This document shows, one piece after another, positions 21,470 to 35,600 of a stretch of 64,000 bases of DNA (its first letter is position 1; each line of letters opens with the position of its first letter). This DNA comes from Musa acuminata AAA Group (taxonomy: Eukaryota > Streptophyta > Magnoliopsida > Zingiberales > Musaceae). Under the pieces are notes generated by a model. It saw only the letters and a program-made list of their open reading frames with translations. It searched no databases and was not told the origin of the DNA. The stretch lies in assembly GCF_036884655.1 (NCBI RefSeq), contig NC_088348.1, forward strand, positions 25,053,501 through 25,117,500. Reading direction: 5' to 3'. The translations under genes were made by a program, and so were the position numbers.

Positions 21470-24400
21470 TCACAAAAATTTATGAGGAACAGAATCAAAC
21501 TCATCAAAGTCGAATCTCGGTCTTTCTTTCCCTATCTGCAAATCATAGAAGATCCAATCAGCAACCAACAAGTTAAAGGAAGCAGAATTGTGAAACTCAC
21601 CCTTGTCAAATATGCAGGATCACATGACATATGTTCATCTAGAGAACCCAGCTTCTTTGACAATGCCATCAACCTGCATCCAACAAAGCACTCTCTTTAA
21701 CTAGTGTGTGAAATGCATAAAAAATTGGTGCTGATGATGAAACACATCAACATAATCTTTTAAACACGTCAAGACAATATATGAGGAATCTAAGAGAATC
21801 CAAGTTAACATCATATGAGGAGTCTAAGAGAATCCAAAGTTATCATCATATGTTCCTATTTTGACCTTACAGATCAAAGCCACTATCACCTAAGTAAACC
21901 TGCACAAGAAACTAACTGTGCAATGCTAGTGATGACCAACAATGCATTGTATTAACGGTATGATGTACAAGGGTCAGAAAAGAATCATCAAATGCCTAAT
22001 AAGAATAATTGTACAATAGAACTATTTTTTTCCTATTGGTTTGAGAAAAATGAGTTCATTAGCCAATTACTTAACTTGGAGTCTACAAATTTAAATCAGA
22101 CACGACTGATGTCAATCGCTGGATATTCCTTTCATGGCATACAAGAGACACAACTAAGCAAAATCACAAACCATGGTATTCTAATGCATGTAGAAAAATT
22201 CTTAGTGATATACAGATGCAGATGGAGCAAAGCAAACATAAAATTACTGTAAAACCATGTCTTCTTTAAAAGACATATCCACTTAAGCTGCAAAGAGAAA
22301 TCTGTGTTAATAGCCAACAGAAAATAAAATAATCACCTATTTTTTGTACTCGTGTCATGTGATCTTTAACCCACAGCAGACATCTCTCACAGAAACCAAT
22401 TTGAATTGAAACTACGACAAACATAAACGGCACATTTGATATTCTTATCCAAAAAAGTTCTCTAACATGGTTATCAGAAGTCAGAACCAGAGGGGCTCGC
22501 TGATCCAACAAGAAAACAAGGAACTAGAAGAAGCATAAAATGCAGGCTGACAGAAGAGGAGAAAAAGGAGACAGAGGACTATAAGGGGAGAGCTACAGCA
22601 TGGGTCCATCGCCAGTGCCCTACTAGGGCCCCAACTTTGGCAACCTACACTCAGATTGTTGTAAATGGATTATAAAGGAGACTAAGAGATGAGAAAAAAG
22701 AAAACAAAAGAGAAAAAAGGGAAAAACATAATATAAACGTGGAAAATCTCCCCAAAAAAAGAAAACAAAATAAAAGCAAGGACAAGTCGATATGGAAGCC
22801 AATCCAACTAGACATAATGTGGTCACCCTTAGAGTTCCAAAACAAGAAAGAGCCCTATTTATTCAGTCAAACTGATTATAAATGGTTCTGCTGCTGAATT
22901 AATTTTCATACTAGGATTTAATGATAATATGGACAAGGAAAAGATAAGCAGGTAAAAAAGAAAAAGAAGTGAAAAGGAAATAATATAGAAATATAGGAGT
23001 AACAAACTGCACCATAAGGAACTTTTGTTCCATTCAAGGCATTTTAGGTTTTCAGAGCCAAACAGTTCTATTTTCACAGCCGAACACAGTCTATGCATAT
23101 AGTCCAGATCTTTGTTTATTCAATATCGAACCAAATGTAATAAAATATGAAAGTTTTGCACATACCCTCTCACAAACATGCAACCACATGCACTACTTCC
23201 TTTATTGAAGCCTTTTAGGATTCTTTAAATTCACAAATAAGGACCAATTTCTTCCACAAAGACAATAGCAATGTATCCAACCAATTACTTTGACAAAGAG
23301 AACATATCATGTTAAATAGCTAATGGCCTTTTAATTATAAAAGAAAATCATAAAAAAAAAGTTATATGCCTTACCCTAAAACTTCGCATGACTTGACCTA
23401 ACCTAAACCAAACATGGTGACTTGACCTAACCTAAACCAAACATGGTTGCATTAGGCTTAAGAATGAGATAATGGATGTCAAACAAACACACTTGTGAGG
23501 TCAAAATCAACATAATAAAGTTGTCCTCATATGAAGGAGTATTTTATTTGTTTCATATACATCAGAAACTCTACCAATACCAAGAGTAATTTGACCGATC
23601 GAGTATATACACAGGTGATATTTGGTGACATCCCATGGCCATATGAAAGAAAAAAGTCACAAGAATTTCCACGAGTAGGAAAAATGTAGCTTATTTTATT
23701 TAAACTCTTTTCAAACTCTATTTTATCATGTGCATCTATAGCCTATACACCATGAACATGAACTAAGCAAATTTACACTGGAAACTAACAGCAACCATCG
23801 TGGTCTGGCAAGACCAATAATTTCACTAATTAGTGCTTTAAGTCATGGATTCTAATTGATAAGTCCTGGATTCCAATCTAATGGACTGTCTGCCCTAAGG
23901 CAAACCACAGTCCACAAGAGTAATGTTGCAGTCCTAAGCCAATAATACAAACTCTAAAAACTTCAAATATAAGGTGCAACTGTAGATGTGACGTGCTAGC
24001 AAGTATGATAAAACAGTTGATTCATCAGCATACGAAATCAACACAGGCATCAAACCGGTGGACTGATATGATTCCTCTCTATAATCTTTGACTTCCATTT
24101 TACACTAAACTAGTCATTGACCTGTTCTTTAGATTCCTGGCAACAGAATGGGTAATAGTTGTTTGCTCTTGTCAAAAATAAGCTTGAAGTAAGGTTGCAA
24201 TTGCAATCAAAATAATAGAGAAATGAGTAGAGGGAACAATGAACATCAGACTCTACTTGGGAATTAAAGCAAAAAAGGAACAGAAGAATAATTCATGGTA
24301 TGTGCGCAAAGCTTTCTACAGATCTGTATCTAGACCAATGACAGATTTGTATTTATCACAGTTGGAAGTCTTGGAACATGCTTGCTACATGGAAGGGTCA

Positions 24401-27400
24401 TGAACAAATGAGTGATGCCTTTATGGTAACTGAAACAAGTTAAACATAAAGTGGAAGTTCATCACATACCTATGTATTGAAGAATCAATATGCTCTATCA
24501 TACCACAAGTTATATATTGCTCAGGATCCTCATGAAAACTGACCATTCCATCCTTTTGGTTTATTGTGGCAAATATCTCCCCGTCCTGAATCTGTGATCA
24601 TGCAAAAAAGAAAACTATGCTAACCAATCACACATATGTTCATCATTTAAAATGGGATCAAATCATGCCCAAACTTACCATCTGAAGTACATGCATTTCA
24701 GCTTCCCTTGGGGTCTTCAGTTGGGCAGCGTTTGCTATATCTTGCAGTGAGAGGGTCAAGTATGTCTGAGTGAGCCGTTGAATATTGCGCTTGTATAGAG
24801 AAGATAGAACTTGCTTCACTAGTCCCAGATTGCTGTCCTGCAAATTAGATCATAAATTCAAGATGCAACAGAGATCACCTTAAGAACATTAATCTGCCAG
24901 TGTAAATAAACCACAACTGTATATTTTGATTCTTGTAGCAAAGATAAAAGACCAACAAGTTCCAAATCAACATGTCTAAAACACAAGCAAATGAAAATTG
25001 ACATATAACTTCATGATAACCAAAGTGTATAATTAGATTGTTAAGATACATATGCAGACTAGAGTTGCTCAAGGCAGAAGAACTCTCGAATTTATTAGCT
25101 TCAGCGATAGACATTATAAAATAAATACGATACATACAGATTGAAATTTCTCTAGGTTTGTCTGGATGCAGCCCTCTAATTCAGAAAACGTCCCAGTGGC
25201 ATAGCAATTAGCAAGATCAACGTATGGCTGCCAAAGCAAAATCAGAGAGTACTTTAGAAGTCATAAAAAGTTGCTCAAACAATATGGACTAAAGCACTAC
25301 CAATGGTTACACAAAAAACATTTCAGTATCAGCATCCACAAACATCACTCAGTATGATTATGCTATAAGCTCAGCATATTAATGCACCAAACGTGCATAT
25401 AATCATCAAACATGTACTTTAAAGTAACACAATGGAGCCAGCAACATCAAACTTAAGACTATACAATAAATTAACAAATTATCGTTCTAGAGCATGAAAT
25501 AGTAAGCGGGGAACTTTGAGGAAAACTAAAGTGACATATCCAGGCGTTTGCCTGAAATTTCAGCCAAAAGCCCATTTTTGGATAGGTAGGAAGAGAAATA
25601 AATTGGGTCACACTTACTGCCCTCTACCGGTTCAGTTCATTTGAATTATACCACCTGGGATTACCCCAATCGCATGTAAACAAGTATATACCAATCAATA
25701 AATTCCAGTGCTACTGGTATTTTAATCTTTCATTTGATCATCCATCACTAATATTCTGCATAAAAGCACTTATATCATACTGAATATATGTCAAAGTCCA
25801 ACGGGATTAAGGAAAGATCACTGTGAAACCTTTCAAAGTTTCTAGCACTTGAATCCTTTAATTGCATTTTCACAATATACATATTTTGTCTCCGATGTTT
25901 CATCAGCACAGCAACCTCATACGATTACACGTTCCAACAGGAGCTGGCTAGCTAGCTTTATGAAACCGAAACCAAAACACATTAAAGATACAGAAGAAAA
26001 TAGTTGAGGATATTACAGTTGAAATTAATTGCAAAAAAAGAAAATAAAGCTATCAGAGTATATTTGAACAGAAATTAAATTTTCTTTCATAATTTATGAA
26101 AAACCTGAGTATGGCTCTTCAAATTCCTTTGAGCAGTTGAAGATGTATACTTCGGAAATAATGGAACCTGATAAAGGTAATTCAAACACTATTCAAAATC
26201 CACATTTTGACAACTTCCTTTAGCAAAAAAAAGAAAGAAAGAAAGAAATTACAACATGTATAAGCAACGGAAATAATTACAAGTATTTAAAAACTAACTA
26301 TAAAAATGATTGTTATTTTCAAGAGATTCTCTTGAAATATAAAAACCTTAAACATTGTATATTCCCAACTATTTCACCATTAGAATGAAGCTGATTTGAT
26401 AAATTTATGATGCGCACATGATTGCTACAACCTTGGAAAATAACATGTCAGGCTGTTATCAAGCAAACACTACAGAGATAATTGATCTTATTCTTTGTCC
26501 TTACCAAATTCATGTCTACCAAAGAGAGACCTTTTATGTAGTTGTCTGAGGTTCCTTAGGTAATCAACATTCATTTTTCTACTGAAATCAAAGAGTCAAG
26601 TGTTCCTCGCAGAGACCTTTTATGTAGTTGTCTGAGGTTCCTTAGGATAATCAACATTCATTTTTCTACTGTAATCAAAGAATCAAGTGTTTCCCACAGC
26701 ATGTAATATTACTACTTGCTTATATGCCTCCATGACTCTTTTTCTGGGACATGCCCCTAGGATTACACAACAGTTACCAAACCTTAACTCCATCATTTTG
26801 AGCATGGAGTATAAAACATCCCTGCAAATCTCCTAGTAGCGAAAAATTTTCCATGGTATAGAAGCAAAACGTCGTCAAATAGATAGAATTTTAAGATTTG
26901 ATCAACCTTTGCAACATTTACTACACATATTTAGACAACCAAGTTTAATTATAAACTAAATCAAGAAAACAGGTGCAAAAAGATTTAAATTAGGACGATA
27001 TTAAAATTGTAACTTTGCAGGAGCACATATGCAAGAAAAAAATAATTAAAAAACATCATATATCGGGGAATTCAAAAGACTATTGATATCCATCTTCCAT
27101 AGAAATAAAGTGTTGGATGCATAGTATGTGAACAGCAAAAATGTGCTCCTTAGATTTATTAACATTTGTATTGCAAAAATACAAACATATAGGATCAATT
27201 GAACCCATAAACTAGTAAAGAGGATCCACAATCTAGTACCTCCCTCCAAGATTATATCACAAACATATGCAAGAAATAGAAAATATTTACACAAAACAAG
27301 CTCCATATTTCTACAAATTTAATGCAAGTCAAGGATGGATAACCTAACTCCACACTAATTCAAAAGTAAATCACAAGTATATAAGAATAAAATATCTATA

Positions 27401-30400
27401 TTACAAAGCCACATGTGGGCAGGACATCCATAAATAGCCCTACATGTGAGGAAGATATAAACAGTTCCTACATGTGGCAAGCACAAAACACAGCACAATC
27501 AATTTATGAATTGTGATATGAATTGCAACAAGCAGCTCACTATTTGTGAATACAAGTCACATCTAGAACTTCATTTGAAAAAGTAGGTAAATCTTTCCAA
27601 ATTTAGGCGGTTATACTTTGACAAATATGGCACAAATGTTGTTAAAACAGCCACAAGGAATGTAAGCTTATAATACTAGGAAAAAAAAAATTTCACCAAA
27701 TCAAGAGGCTTTAAATATTTATTTATAGTTTCTATTGAAGTAATTTTGGGTCTCCTCAACTTCTCATTCTAGCGAGATACTAGCCGTCTCACCTCATCTA
27801 ACCACAGCATCTATGTACCTCCCTAGAACAAATTTTTATCACTCCTTCTCATTTTATCCTCCATCAAAACTACACCAAGTCCTTCATGACCATAAACATT
27901 TATTTCTTTATTTTTCCTGGAACTCCACATCTCTATCTCAACATTCTCATATCAGCGACAAGTTATATTTGTTGTGATAGTGAATATATCACATACTACA
28001 TTATACTACAATAACCAACGGGTCAAACACTATGGTATTGCTGGATAATGAAGCAATATAGAAGCTAGAGATCCTTTGAGGAAACAGAAATCAAAACAAT
28101 ATAAAAGAAATTAAATCATTATACTGAACCATATTCAAGGTCCAAAAAACCAATAACATTCCTAGTCTGGAAGCCAGAACAATTTGCAGGTAAAAACATG
28201 CTTGCACAACATACTGGTAGGAGTCGGTGATGATGAAAAATAGTTATCAATCCTAAACTGGTAATATAGCAAATAAATTATTAAAACCTGCATAACTGGC
28301 CAAATAGTTCTCAGTTCGTTGTCTTTCGCACTTCAAATTAACATACATAGGTAACTATCATCTGGCCACATTTATCAAGTTTCTAACTCCAAATTGTTGT
28401 TGTGTATCCTTAAGCCCAGTTTAACATAAGCAGGAACTTAACTCCAAATTGTTGTTGTTCATAGCAATAGAAGGATTCTTGAGATTCTAAGCAGCCTCTT
28501 CCCTCCCATATTCCTGCTAATTTTCAGGGCCCTGCCCATGTTGCTTGTCATTTATCAATGATCAAAAGATATATTTCGTCACAGGTTGTGTGATATATCT
28601 TGATAAAAGTTCCAGTCTCAGAGTAGATGGAAGTTTTTACTATACAGATTATCATTTTTTATGTTTAACCTAGCTTCTCAATCAAGTACATGAACCATCA
28701 GAAAGTTTAAATGCATAGTCTATACTCCATATACGAAGTTGCACATATAACTATTGTCTGGTTCATAACATTATCTGCTATAACCTGATGAAAAATTAAA
28801 TGTTATATCATAGTAAAACAACAATCTCAAACAAATCATGTATCAAAAAGAATCCAGATCATTACTTTTATTTCTTCAAAAGCATGCATTGATTGTTTCA
28901 ATCAAAAACTATTATTGCAAAAAAGTAGAAATAAAACATAAAAAGATGATGCAAAATTTACACAGCTATATAAAATTTACTTGAGTCCAAGAAGGTAGCA
29001 GATCTGCACATTCCATCAACACACATGTATACATCTTATGTTTAAGCACATTTTCCAATGGATCAAATTAATTCACTCAAGGAGAAAGTTCTCATCTTAT
29101 GTGCTAGAACCAGCTAAGACCATCTACAAGTCAACACAAAAAAAAAAAAAAGACACTAGTGAACTTATGTCAATCATTTTTGCAGATATCCAAAAATACC
29201 CATGAATATCCACTCTAATCTTACCATGCATACAGAAGTTTATAAAATCTTTTCGTTTCCTTTAATTTTTAAAAAAAAAAATGCTTTCTCAATTCCAGTT
29301 CTATCAAGTCTAACTTTAAATTGTGAATCTGCAAGAGTATTTTTCTCAGGAATTGTTGTTCCATGGAAGAAAAGTTCATCTAATATGAAGCAAAGTGAAA
29401 AATTTAGAGAACTAAAAAATAACTTTTAAGATATTAGTTGCATATATATATTCCACCAGCATTCACTGAGCCCTTCACCACTACCAAAAGTTGCTATGAG
29501 AGAACCATCGAAAAAAGAAGCAAGCAAACAGCACACCTGCCCACTGAGGATGATTGAAACCAGAATGTACTTTTTGTATGCTTCAACAGCTATTGCATTT
29601 AAAGTGGTCATTGGTGCAGTAATAACCTGAAAGAAGAAGGCGAATTATGCAAACTTTTGGATAAAATTTGATATCAATGTACATATACCATTTACACACA
29701 TTATGAAGGCACTCCCAAGCTTTCCGATAACGCTTTAATCCAATATTTATCATTCCCCTATAACATTATCAATTAAGATAGTCAATATCTTGATGATTAC
29801 ATGTCCATGTCTCTCCAACCAGAATAATGATAAGGCACATTCAGTATCGATACTTGGAGATCAAAAGAAATTTCAAAGCATAGAAAAGCTTAACAAAAAG
29901 CAAACAAGAAATATTAAGTGTTAAGCAACCTTGACAATAAGTATTTCAGCGATTACTATCAAGAAGAATAGTCTGAGAGCCAAGAAACTTCCTGAATGGT
30001 TAGAAGTCAAAATTTACCAACATTTTTGAATGCAGAACATATTGCATTCACGTTGGTAAGTAGCTTGTTGTAAACCCTATCATTTTTTTTCCTTGAACTC
30101 TGACCTCATAATTCATGTTCCAGCATTAAGAGTGAAAACAGGTCAGATATTGGAAAAAATATATTTGTTTCCATAAAATAGGCCATAAGGACCATAAAAT
30201 CCACCTTCACTTGGATACAAAAATGGATCCGAATAGATATTTCTGACCCAATTTCAGCACTAATAATAATTCTAGTGAAAAGTTCAGGAACTTTTAGACT
30301 GTCCTCACAATTTGTTGCAGATTCCTCATGATTCTTGATGCATCCAGTCATCCTCAGATTTAGTCTAGGGTTAGGATGGGTCAAGTTAGTTAGCCTTTAT

Positions 30401-33400
30401 CTTCACACTCCTTTTTTTTTCTTTAGATTCTAAAGTATTATAGCCACAACGGAACATAATAATGTCTCTGAGATCAACCTATGTAGATCCTGTTAGGTCC
30501 AGTTAACTCAGAAACAAAATAATACTAATGAAATCAATAAGGCTCAATTAAGATTTGAACAGAAGGGCTGAGTCTGAGCAATTCAAACCAAGTCCATTTC
30601 TTGGATAAAGGCGTTGATTCTTCTCTCTCTTCATTGTTTTTGTTAATTTTTCTTCTTACATTACACTCTTTTTTCTCTCATAATACTTCTATATGAGTTC
30701 GTCTCTTTTATCTATCAATATCAATGCTGCAACCTGTAACAAGATTTTCTTTTTGATGTTTAAAATTCAAGTGCTAATGAAGTTTGTCTCATATTATGAA
30801 TGCCAAGGTTTCAAATGCTGATGGTATGTGCCACTTTTACTGGTCCAACAAAAGATCAGTGACAGACTTTATAGGTCAGAACTGGTCTGTATTTAATTTG
30901 TCACTATTTCTCTGTGGTACCAGATGGTACAGATCTATGTATTGTTTGATAACTTGAGGTGTACCATTCCAACCATTGTTGAAACATGAGCCATACTGAG
31001 ATTTACAGCATAAGGTCATCTTTCTTCCAAGTTTGATGCTGAAACTGAACAAGGAAGATCTTAACATATGAATGCTCAAAAAAAAAAAAAAACCACAATC
31101 AACAGAAAAAACACAAAAGCAACCATCCTCATATAACTTGCATCAACATATTATGATTAGGAATCTAGTCACTGTCTATTATTTGAGGAGATTGTGAACC
31201 TAAAGTTCTCATCTCATTTCATCATAATTCAAATTTTGAATTGGCATGTATCACACTAAAAAATCAGAGATGGATCCAGATTGCAGTGTAAAATTAATTA
31301 TGGCTAATTAGCACATGGATTTAAGCTTTATTTGTTTATCTATAGACCTTACTGGAAAAACAAAGACAGCCTGTATACACAACTATCATATGGTACTAAC
31401 CCATAATAGCAATAGAGGAAGAGATCCCTTGGCTGATCAACCTCAAATATATCATCATCCAAAATACTTAGTCCGGCTTTATAGCACTTTGCTAGCAGAC
31501 AGAGAAGAAGATAATCTGAATGTAAAGTAGTCAACTGCTCTGAAGAGGCCTGAAGTTTACGAATAGCTGTCCGCAAGGGAACTATCCCCTGTATAGGAAC
31601 TTGAAGCTGCATAACCTTATCCTTAAAACTCTTACAAACAGAAATAACTGCATAGAGAAGATAATTAATGCCTTAGACATATCAAATAAACTAATGAAAA
31701 AAAAACATCAAAAAGAATAACAAAGCAACTAGCTTCAAGGCATAGGACCTTCACATCATACATTTTTCAGGTGCCAAACGTATCTGCTCTGCTGAGCATG
31801 AGTTGATAAATTCAACAATAGACAACAGAAAATCACCATCTTGCTCCCTACAAACTGGATCAGATGAATATGCCTCCCTATCAACCAACACAGCAAACAG
31901 TGAACACTCAAGAATTCTTTATCAAGTGAAAGAGATAGCATTAGGCAAACTCACGAAAGCTGAAAACGATAGTACACATACAACATGGCTCAATAGCCAT
32001 TAATCAAAGAACCCAACCATAAAACAACCACAAATTATAAAACTCCTCAAACAAAAAAAAGTCAAGGTACTGCATTCTGCATTAGTCATTTTCAAACTAA
32101 ACCATGATAACAGAGAGTTCATGGACTTATCCAACACAACAATTATTGATCCTTCAATTCAACCCACCACCAACAGCAACAACTCTTCCTTCTGTCATGA
32201 TTAAGCATTATCCTGTCCATCAAAACCATAAAAACCTTTGGCTTCTTTTCCATCTTCCAATTATATCATCTAGAAAACATTAGTCTTTGCTCACAGCTTT
32301 GACATCCTTCAAGGCCCTTCCACATCTTATATACTACAAATGATAATCATGCAATTTCCAAGACAAAGAGGGTTTTTTTTTCTTCTTTTATAGTGGAAGG
32401 AGATATTACCTCATGTAGTGATAGAGACAAAAATTACTTGACAGAGGTTGACATTAGCATGACTTCATGTCATGCCCCGATTATATCATGAATAAACCGC
32501 GACTCCAAAATCCATAATTACAAAGGAAAATCTTTCATAAATTCAATATTCTTATCTTTAAACATTATCAATGAAAAAGGAGCCAAAAGTTAATGCAACT
32601 TAATGACATGGAAAAGGATCATCCTCCACCCAAGTCTCATATCTAACCTATGGTAGAAGGCTGTGCTGAAATATATATAAAACAAAACATATCAGCAATC
32701 GTGCTGAGTAATCTCCAAAAATCATAAAAACAATATTTACCACTCATGAAATATCTCCAATCATTATATAATAACACTTTCATATGAAATGAACGCAAAT
32801 CAATTCTTCATAAAACTCATGCAACAAATAAGAAATTATAAATTATTATAAAAATAATAGTTCTTATGTAATAAACAAAAAATGCATCAGTCTCATGCAT
32901 ATATCTCATACACAACTGTGAAGTGACATACATATACAACATAAAGCTTTTAAACTCAGTAAATCTTAAAATTATAAGGAGTAAAAGTGTAAAACCCTAT
33001 GCAACCCACCCTAACTGAAATGGTCCAATTGACTTGAACTGAATAGGTTTTCAGCCAGAACCCAATTGAACCCACATCAAATTCACCTGAGGTGGATCTG
33101 AAATCACCCTAAGCCAACCTATTGGACTTGAACAGATCCAGTTTGGGCTAAGCTGCGTGAACCGAACAAGATAGGTTCAAAATCACCTTGAATCAATCTT
33201 GAACTGGTCAAATTTGGCCAATTTCGGTCAAGTACAGTGCTCAGACCAACCAGTAAAGGGCCTCAGAATGGCCTGCCCATTGGATGAAAGCGTTGGAATC
33301 CTGTTGGCTACTAGCCTGGTCCAAACTTGGATTAGAATAAGGTTCGATCAAGCTTTGGTCCAGCACATAGGTGTGTAGCCTGAGTTGGACTGGACCATAA

Positions 33401-35489
33401 AGACCTGGACCAAGGTCACGTGCAACCCAGCAGAGGAAAACAACAAGTTGAGCCTCAGTGTCCAGTCACATATGGGCCTTTGGTCTGGGTAGCACCGAGC
33501 ATCTGCAAGTGGGTCGATCCGTGGGCCACGCCAAACCAAGTGGCAGGCTAGGATCAAGCCATATAGGTTGGTCTAGGTTGGCTTGTTGAGTGCGCCTGCA
33601 CTAGCCCACAGGCTGTTTGGCCACTAGATCCATGTTCAGGTCCAGCCTCATCCAGACATCGGGCTGGGTTGACATGGAACCTGACTCGGGTCATGCCCAA
33701 GTATAACCACTGTTCTTAGTCTATTTTCCTTTTTCTTTTTTTCAAAGATCCTTCAAAATTTTAGAGAATGACAATTAAAATCTGACCAAGTCATCCGAAT
33801 AAGCATTTTATTCATGTAAATCTTTCAGAAATACAATATCAATTAATCAAAACAAACATCTAAATAATTAAATTTAAAATCTACTTTTCATGAATTAAAA
33901 GGTCTTATTAATTCATAATCCCAAATTTAAAAGAAAGTGAGTCATGAAAATTCGCACATAATTCCATGAAACAGAGATATGTCTGATCAAGTAAAATAGA
34001 ACTATCATCTGAAACAAAAATTTTAACAATTAAATCAACCTTAAAATTATTCAATTTAAGATAAAATGATAAGGATTTCATGAAATTCATCAATTAGTCT
34101 TTTGCTAATCATGATTCATGCTTAAACAAATTAATAATCTTGTTCCACCCCGTTGATGGACAACTAATGAAGAATGGGAGGCGGGTGCACCAACTTCAAA
34201 TAAGAGGGAGGAGACTCTTTTGAGGGGACTCATCAAAAAGAAATATTCAATTAATAATTTTCAGATTAGTTAATTATTTAAGTTAATTAATTAGTTTCCT
34301 AATTACCCCTACACACACTTAAGAAAACAATTATCAAGAATCAATTTGTTTTCCCTAATTAGGTCACACAATAGGGAAATGAATTAATCTAAAGAAGGCA
34401 AAATTCTAATTGCGGCAATTTTGAATTTGGGAAGGACTGGAAAATCTTGGTCGTTACATTCCACCCCAGCAAAAAACCATTGCAGTGATTTTATGTAGTC
34501 CCACTAACAATTGCAATGTCAAGGGCCCCACAGAAGTATAAGGACTAGAGTAGATAATAAATATGCTAGTGCATTCACCTTGACCACAACATGAGTTGCA
34601 TAGGGTTGCAAATTAGTCAAGCCATTAGCGAGCACCTCAGTGGTTACCTTGAAAATGACTAGCTCAAGCACATTTCCAAAGTTAATCAACCGAGCCTAAG
34701 CCTAATTCTAAAAATCGGTTATTCATTGAGCAAATTTTTGAACATGACAAACTTGACTCGTTTAGACTCATGTAACTGATTAATATGCTAATGAACAAAA
34801 TCATATATAGATTCCTGAACAATCTCATTTATGTATGAAAATTTTTTAGGGCATGAGCAGATAAAAATAATACTCTTTCAAAAAATGAGATCAAAAAGTG
34901 CATACTAAGAATCGAAGTGGATGAAAGGAATACTCTCTAAAAACTGAAACCCAAAATTGACTTCACAAAAAATCAAAGTCATAATCCCTGATATATACGC
35001 CAACACCATCTGTGAAGGCCTTGTTAAATAAATCTGTCACAATCCGAAGTAAATCGAGCTCAAGCCGATAAAATATTATCGTGATCCAACATCGAAATCC
35101 ATTTCGAACTGGGTCGAGTTTCAAGCCGAGCTGCACAATTACAACAAAACCGGGCTTGGCTAGGCTCGATTGCAACCCTAAAGTTGCACAATTACAAGAA
35201 ATAAAAATCTAACAGCACAAAACACATATAGGAATACAACCAAACCAGTTGGCAAGCAAAGAAATCGACCGAGGGCGAAAGGGGCTCGCAGTGCTCACAG
35301 AAGGAAGAGGTATCCAAGAGTGTGGACGGAAGGGTCGAGCTGGTGGAAGAAAGCGCCAAGTCGGGCGGCCTGGGAGCGGAGGGCGTCCTCCGACTGCTTG
35401 AGGAGGGAGTGGAGGTGGGCGACCTCCTCCTGGCTCCCCGACAACCCCTGGATGTGTGCCACCACCGCCTCTACCGACTCCATCGCCAT
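21470..35489 (-). CDS. CSN3: COP9 signalosome complex subunit 3 (CSN3), 11 coding exons
   Basis: This is a subunit of the nuclear COP9 signalosome, which removes NEDD8 from cullins and represses photomorphogenesis. Coding exons, in order: 35489-35299, 31916-31762, 31647-31401, 29757-29700, 29626-29537, 26167-26105, 25227-25138, 24837-24679, 24591-24470, 21673-21601 and 21535-21470. All junctions read GT-AG and phases agree, giving 1,314 nt (437 residues plus stop), close to the roughly 430 expected. Diagnostic peptides are HIQGLSGS (about 12-19), [49 protein letters not shown] and the tail [12 protein letters not shown]. The PCI-type helical and winged-helix region is the C-terminal half (exons 5-9). 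The start M-A-M-E-S-V agrees with the family; the second Met is two codons later. The acceptor of exon 2 is the least certain, since the N-terminal part of that exon is poorly conserved. No frame defect is seen. Confidence 0.93.
21674..24469 (-). other. CSN3 intron 10, with short duplications
   Basis: An AT-rich intron of 2.8 kb. A 31-bp unit (gacttgacctaacctaaacc and onward) is tandemly doubled at about 23390-23452. A second small duplication of 'tcatatgagga.tctaagag' lies at about 21777-21850. No inserted gene is seen. Confidence 0.7.
26168..29536 (-). other. CSN3 intron 5, with 86-bp duplication
   Basis: An intron of 3.4 kb without coding sequence. An 86-bp segment beginning 'agagaccttttatgtag' is present twice in tandem (about 26524-26609 and 26610-26695) with very few differences, so the duplication is fairly recent. 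Confidence 0.75.
31917..35298 (-). other. CSN3 intron 1 with probable transposon insertion
   Basis: A 3.4-kb intron. From about 32468 (tgtcatgcccc) to 34458 (ggtcgttaca) it holds sequence unlike the rest: a GC-richer middle (33000-33700) with repeats such as 'tggtccaa' and 'ttgaactgg', and ends of TG...CA type. The sequence just past it (ttccaccccag) is often seen beside plant LTR ends. No target site duplication is visible and no coding domain is recognised, so it is a tentative LTR or unclassified insert. Confidence 0.4.
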
Positions 35490-35600
35490 CTACGACCGCC
35501 GATCCCAAACCCTTTATTGAAAAGAGAGAGACGAGAGAGCGGTTTCGATAGATTGCCTAGCTGATCTCCATTTATAATAATCTTAACAATGGATCAACGG
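35490..35600 (-). promoter_or_regulatory. CSN3 core promoter and short 5' UTR
   Basis: On the minus strand a TATA box (ttattataaa) lies at 35580-35571, about 85 bases before the start codon. A pyrimidine-rich segment (ctctctcgtctctctctttt), typical of plant 5' leaders, follows downstream. This places transcription start near 35540-35545. Confidence 0.55.

Noticed and set aside
33348..33557. Minus-strand 69-codon frame in CSN3 intron 1
   Set aside because: It lies in GC-richer repeat-like sequence with no recognisable domain and does not match CSN3.
35209..35564. Overlapping frames on both strands around CSN3 exon 1 (Gly/Pro-rich)
   Set aside because: They are shadows of the GC-rich exon; only the 35489-35299 frame matches a known protein.
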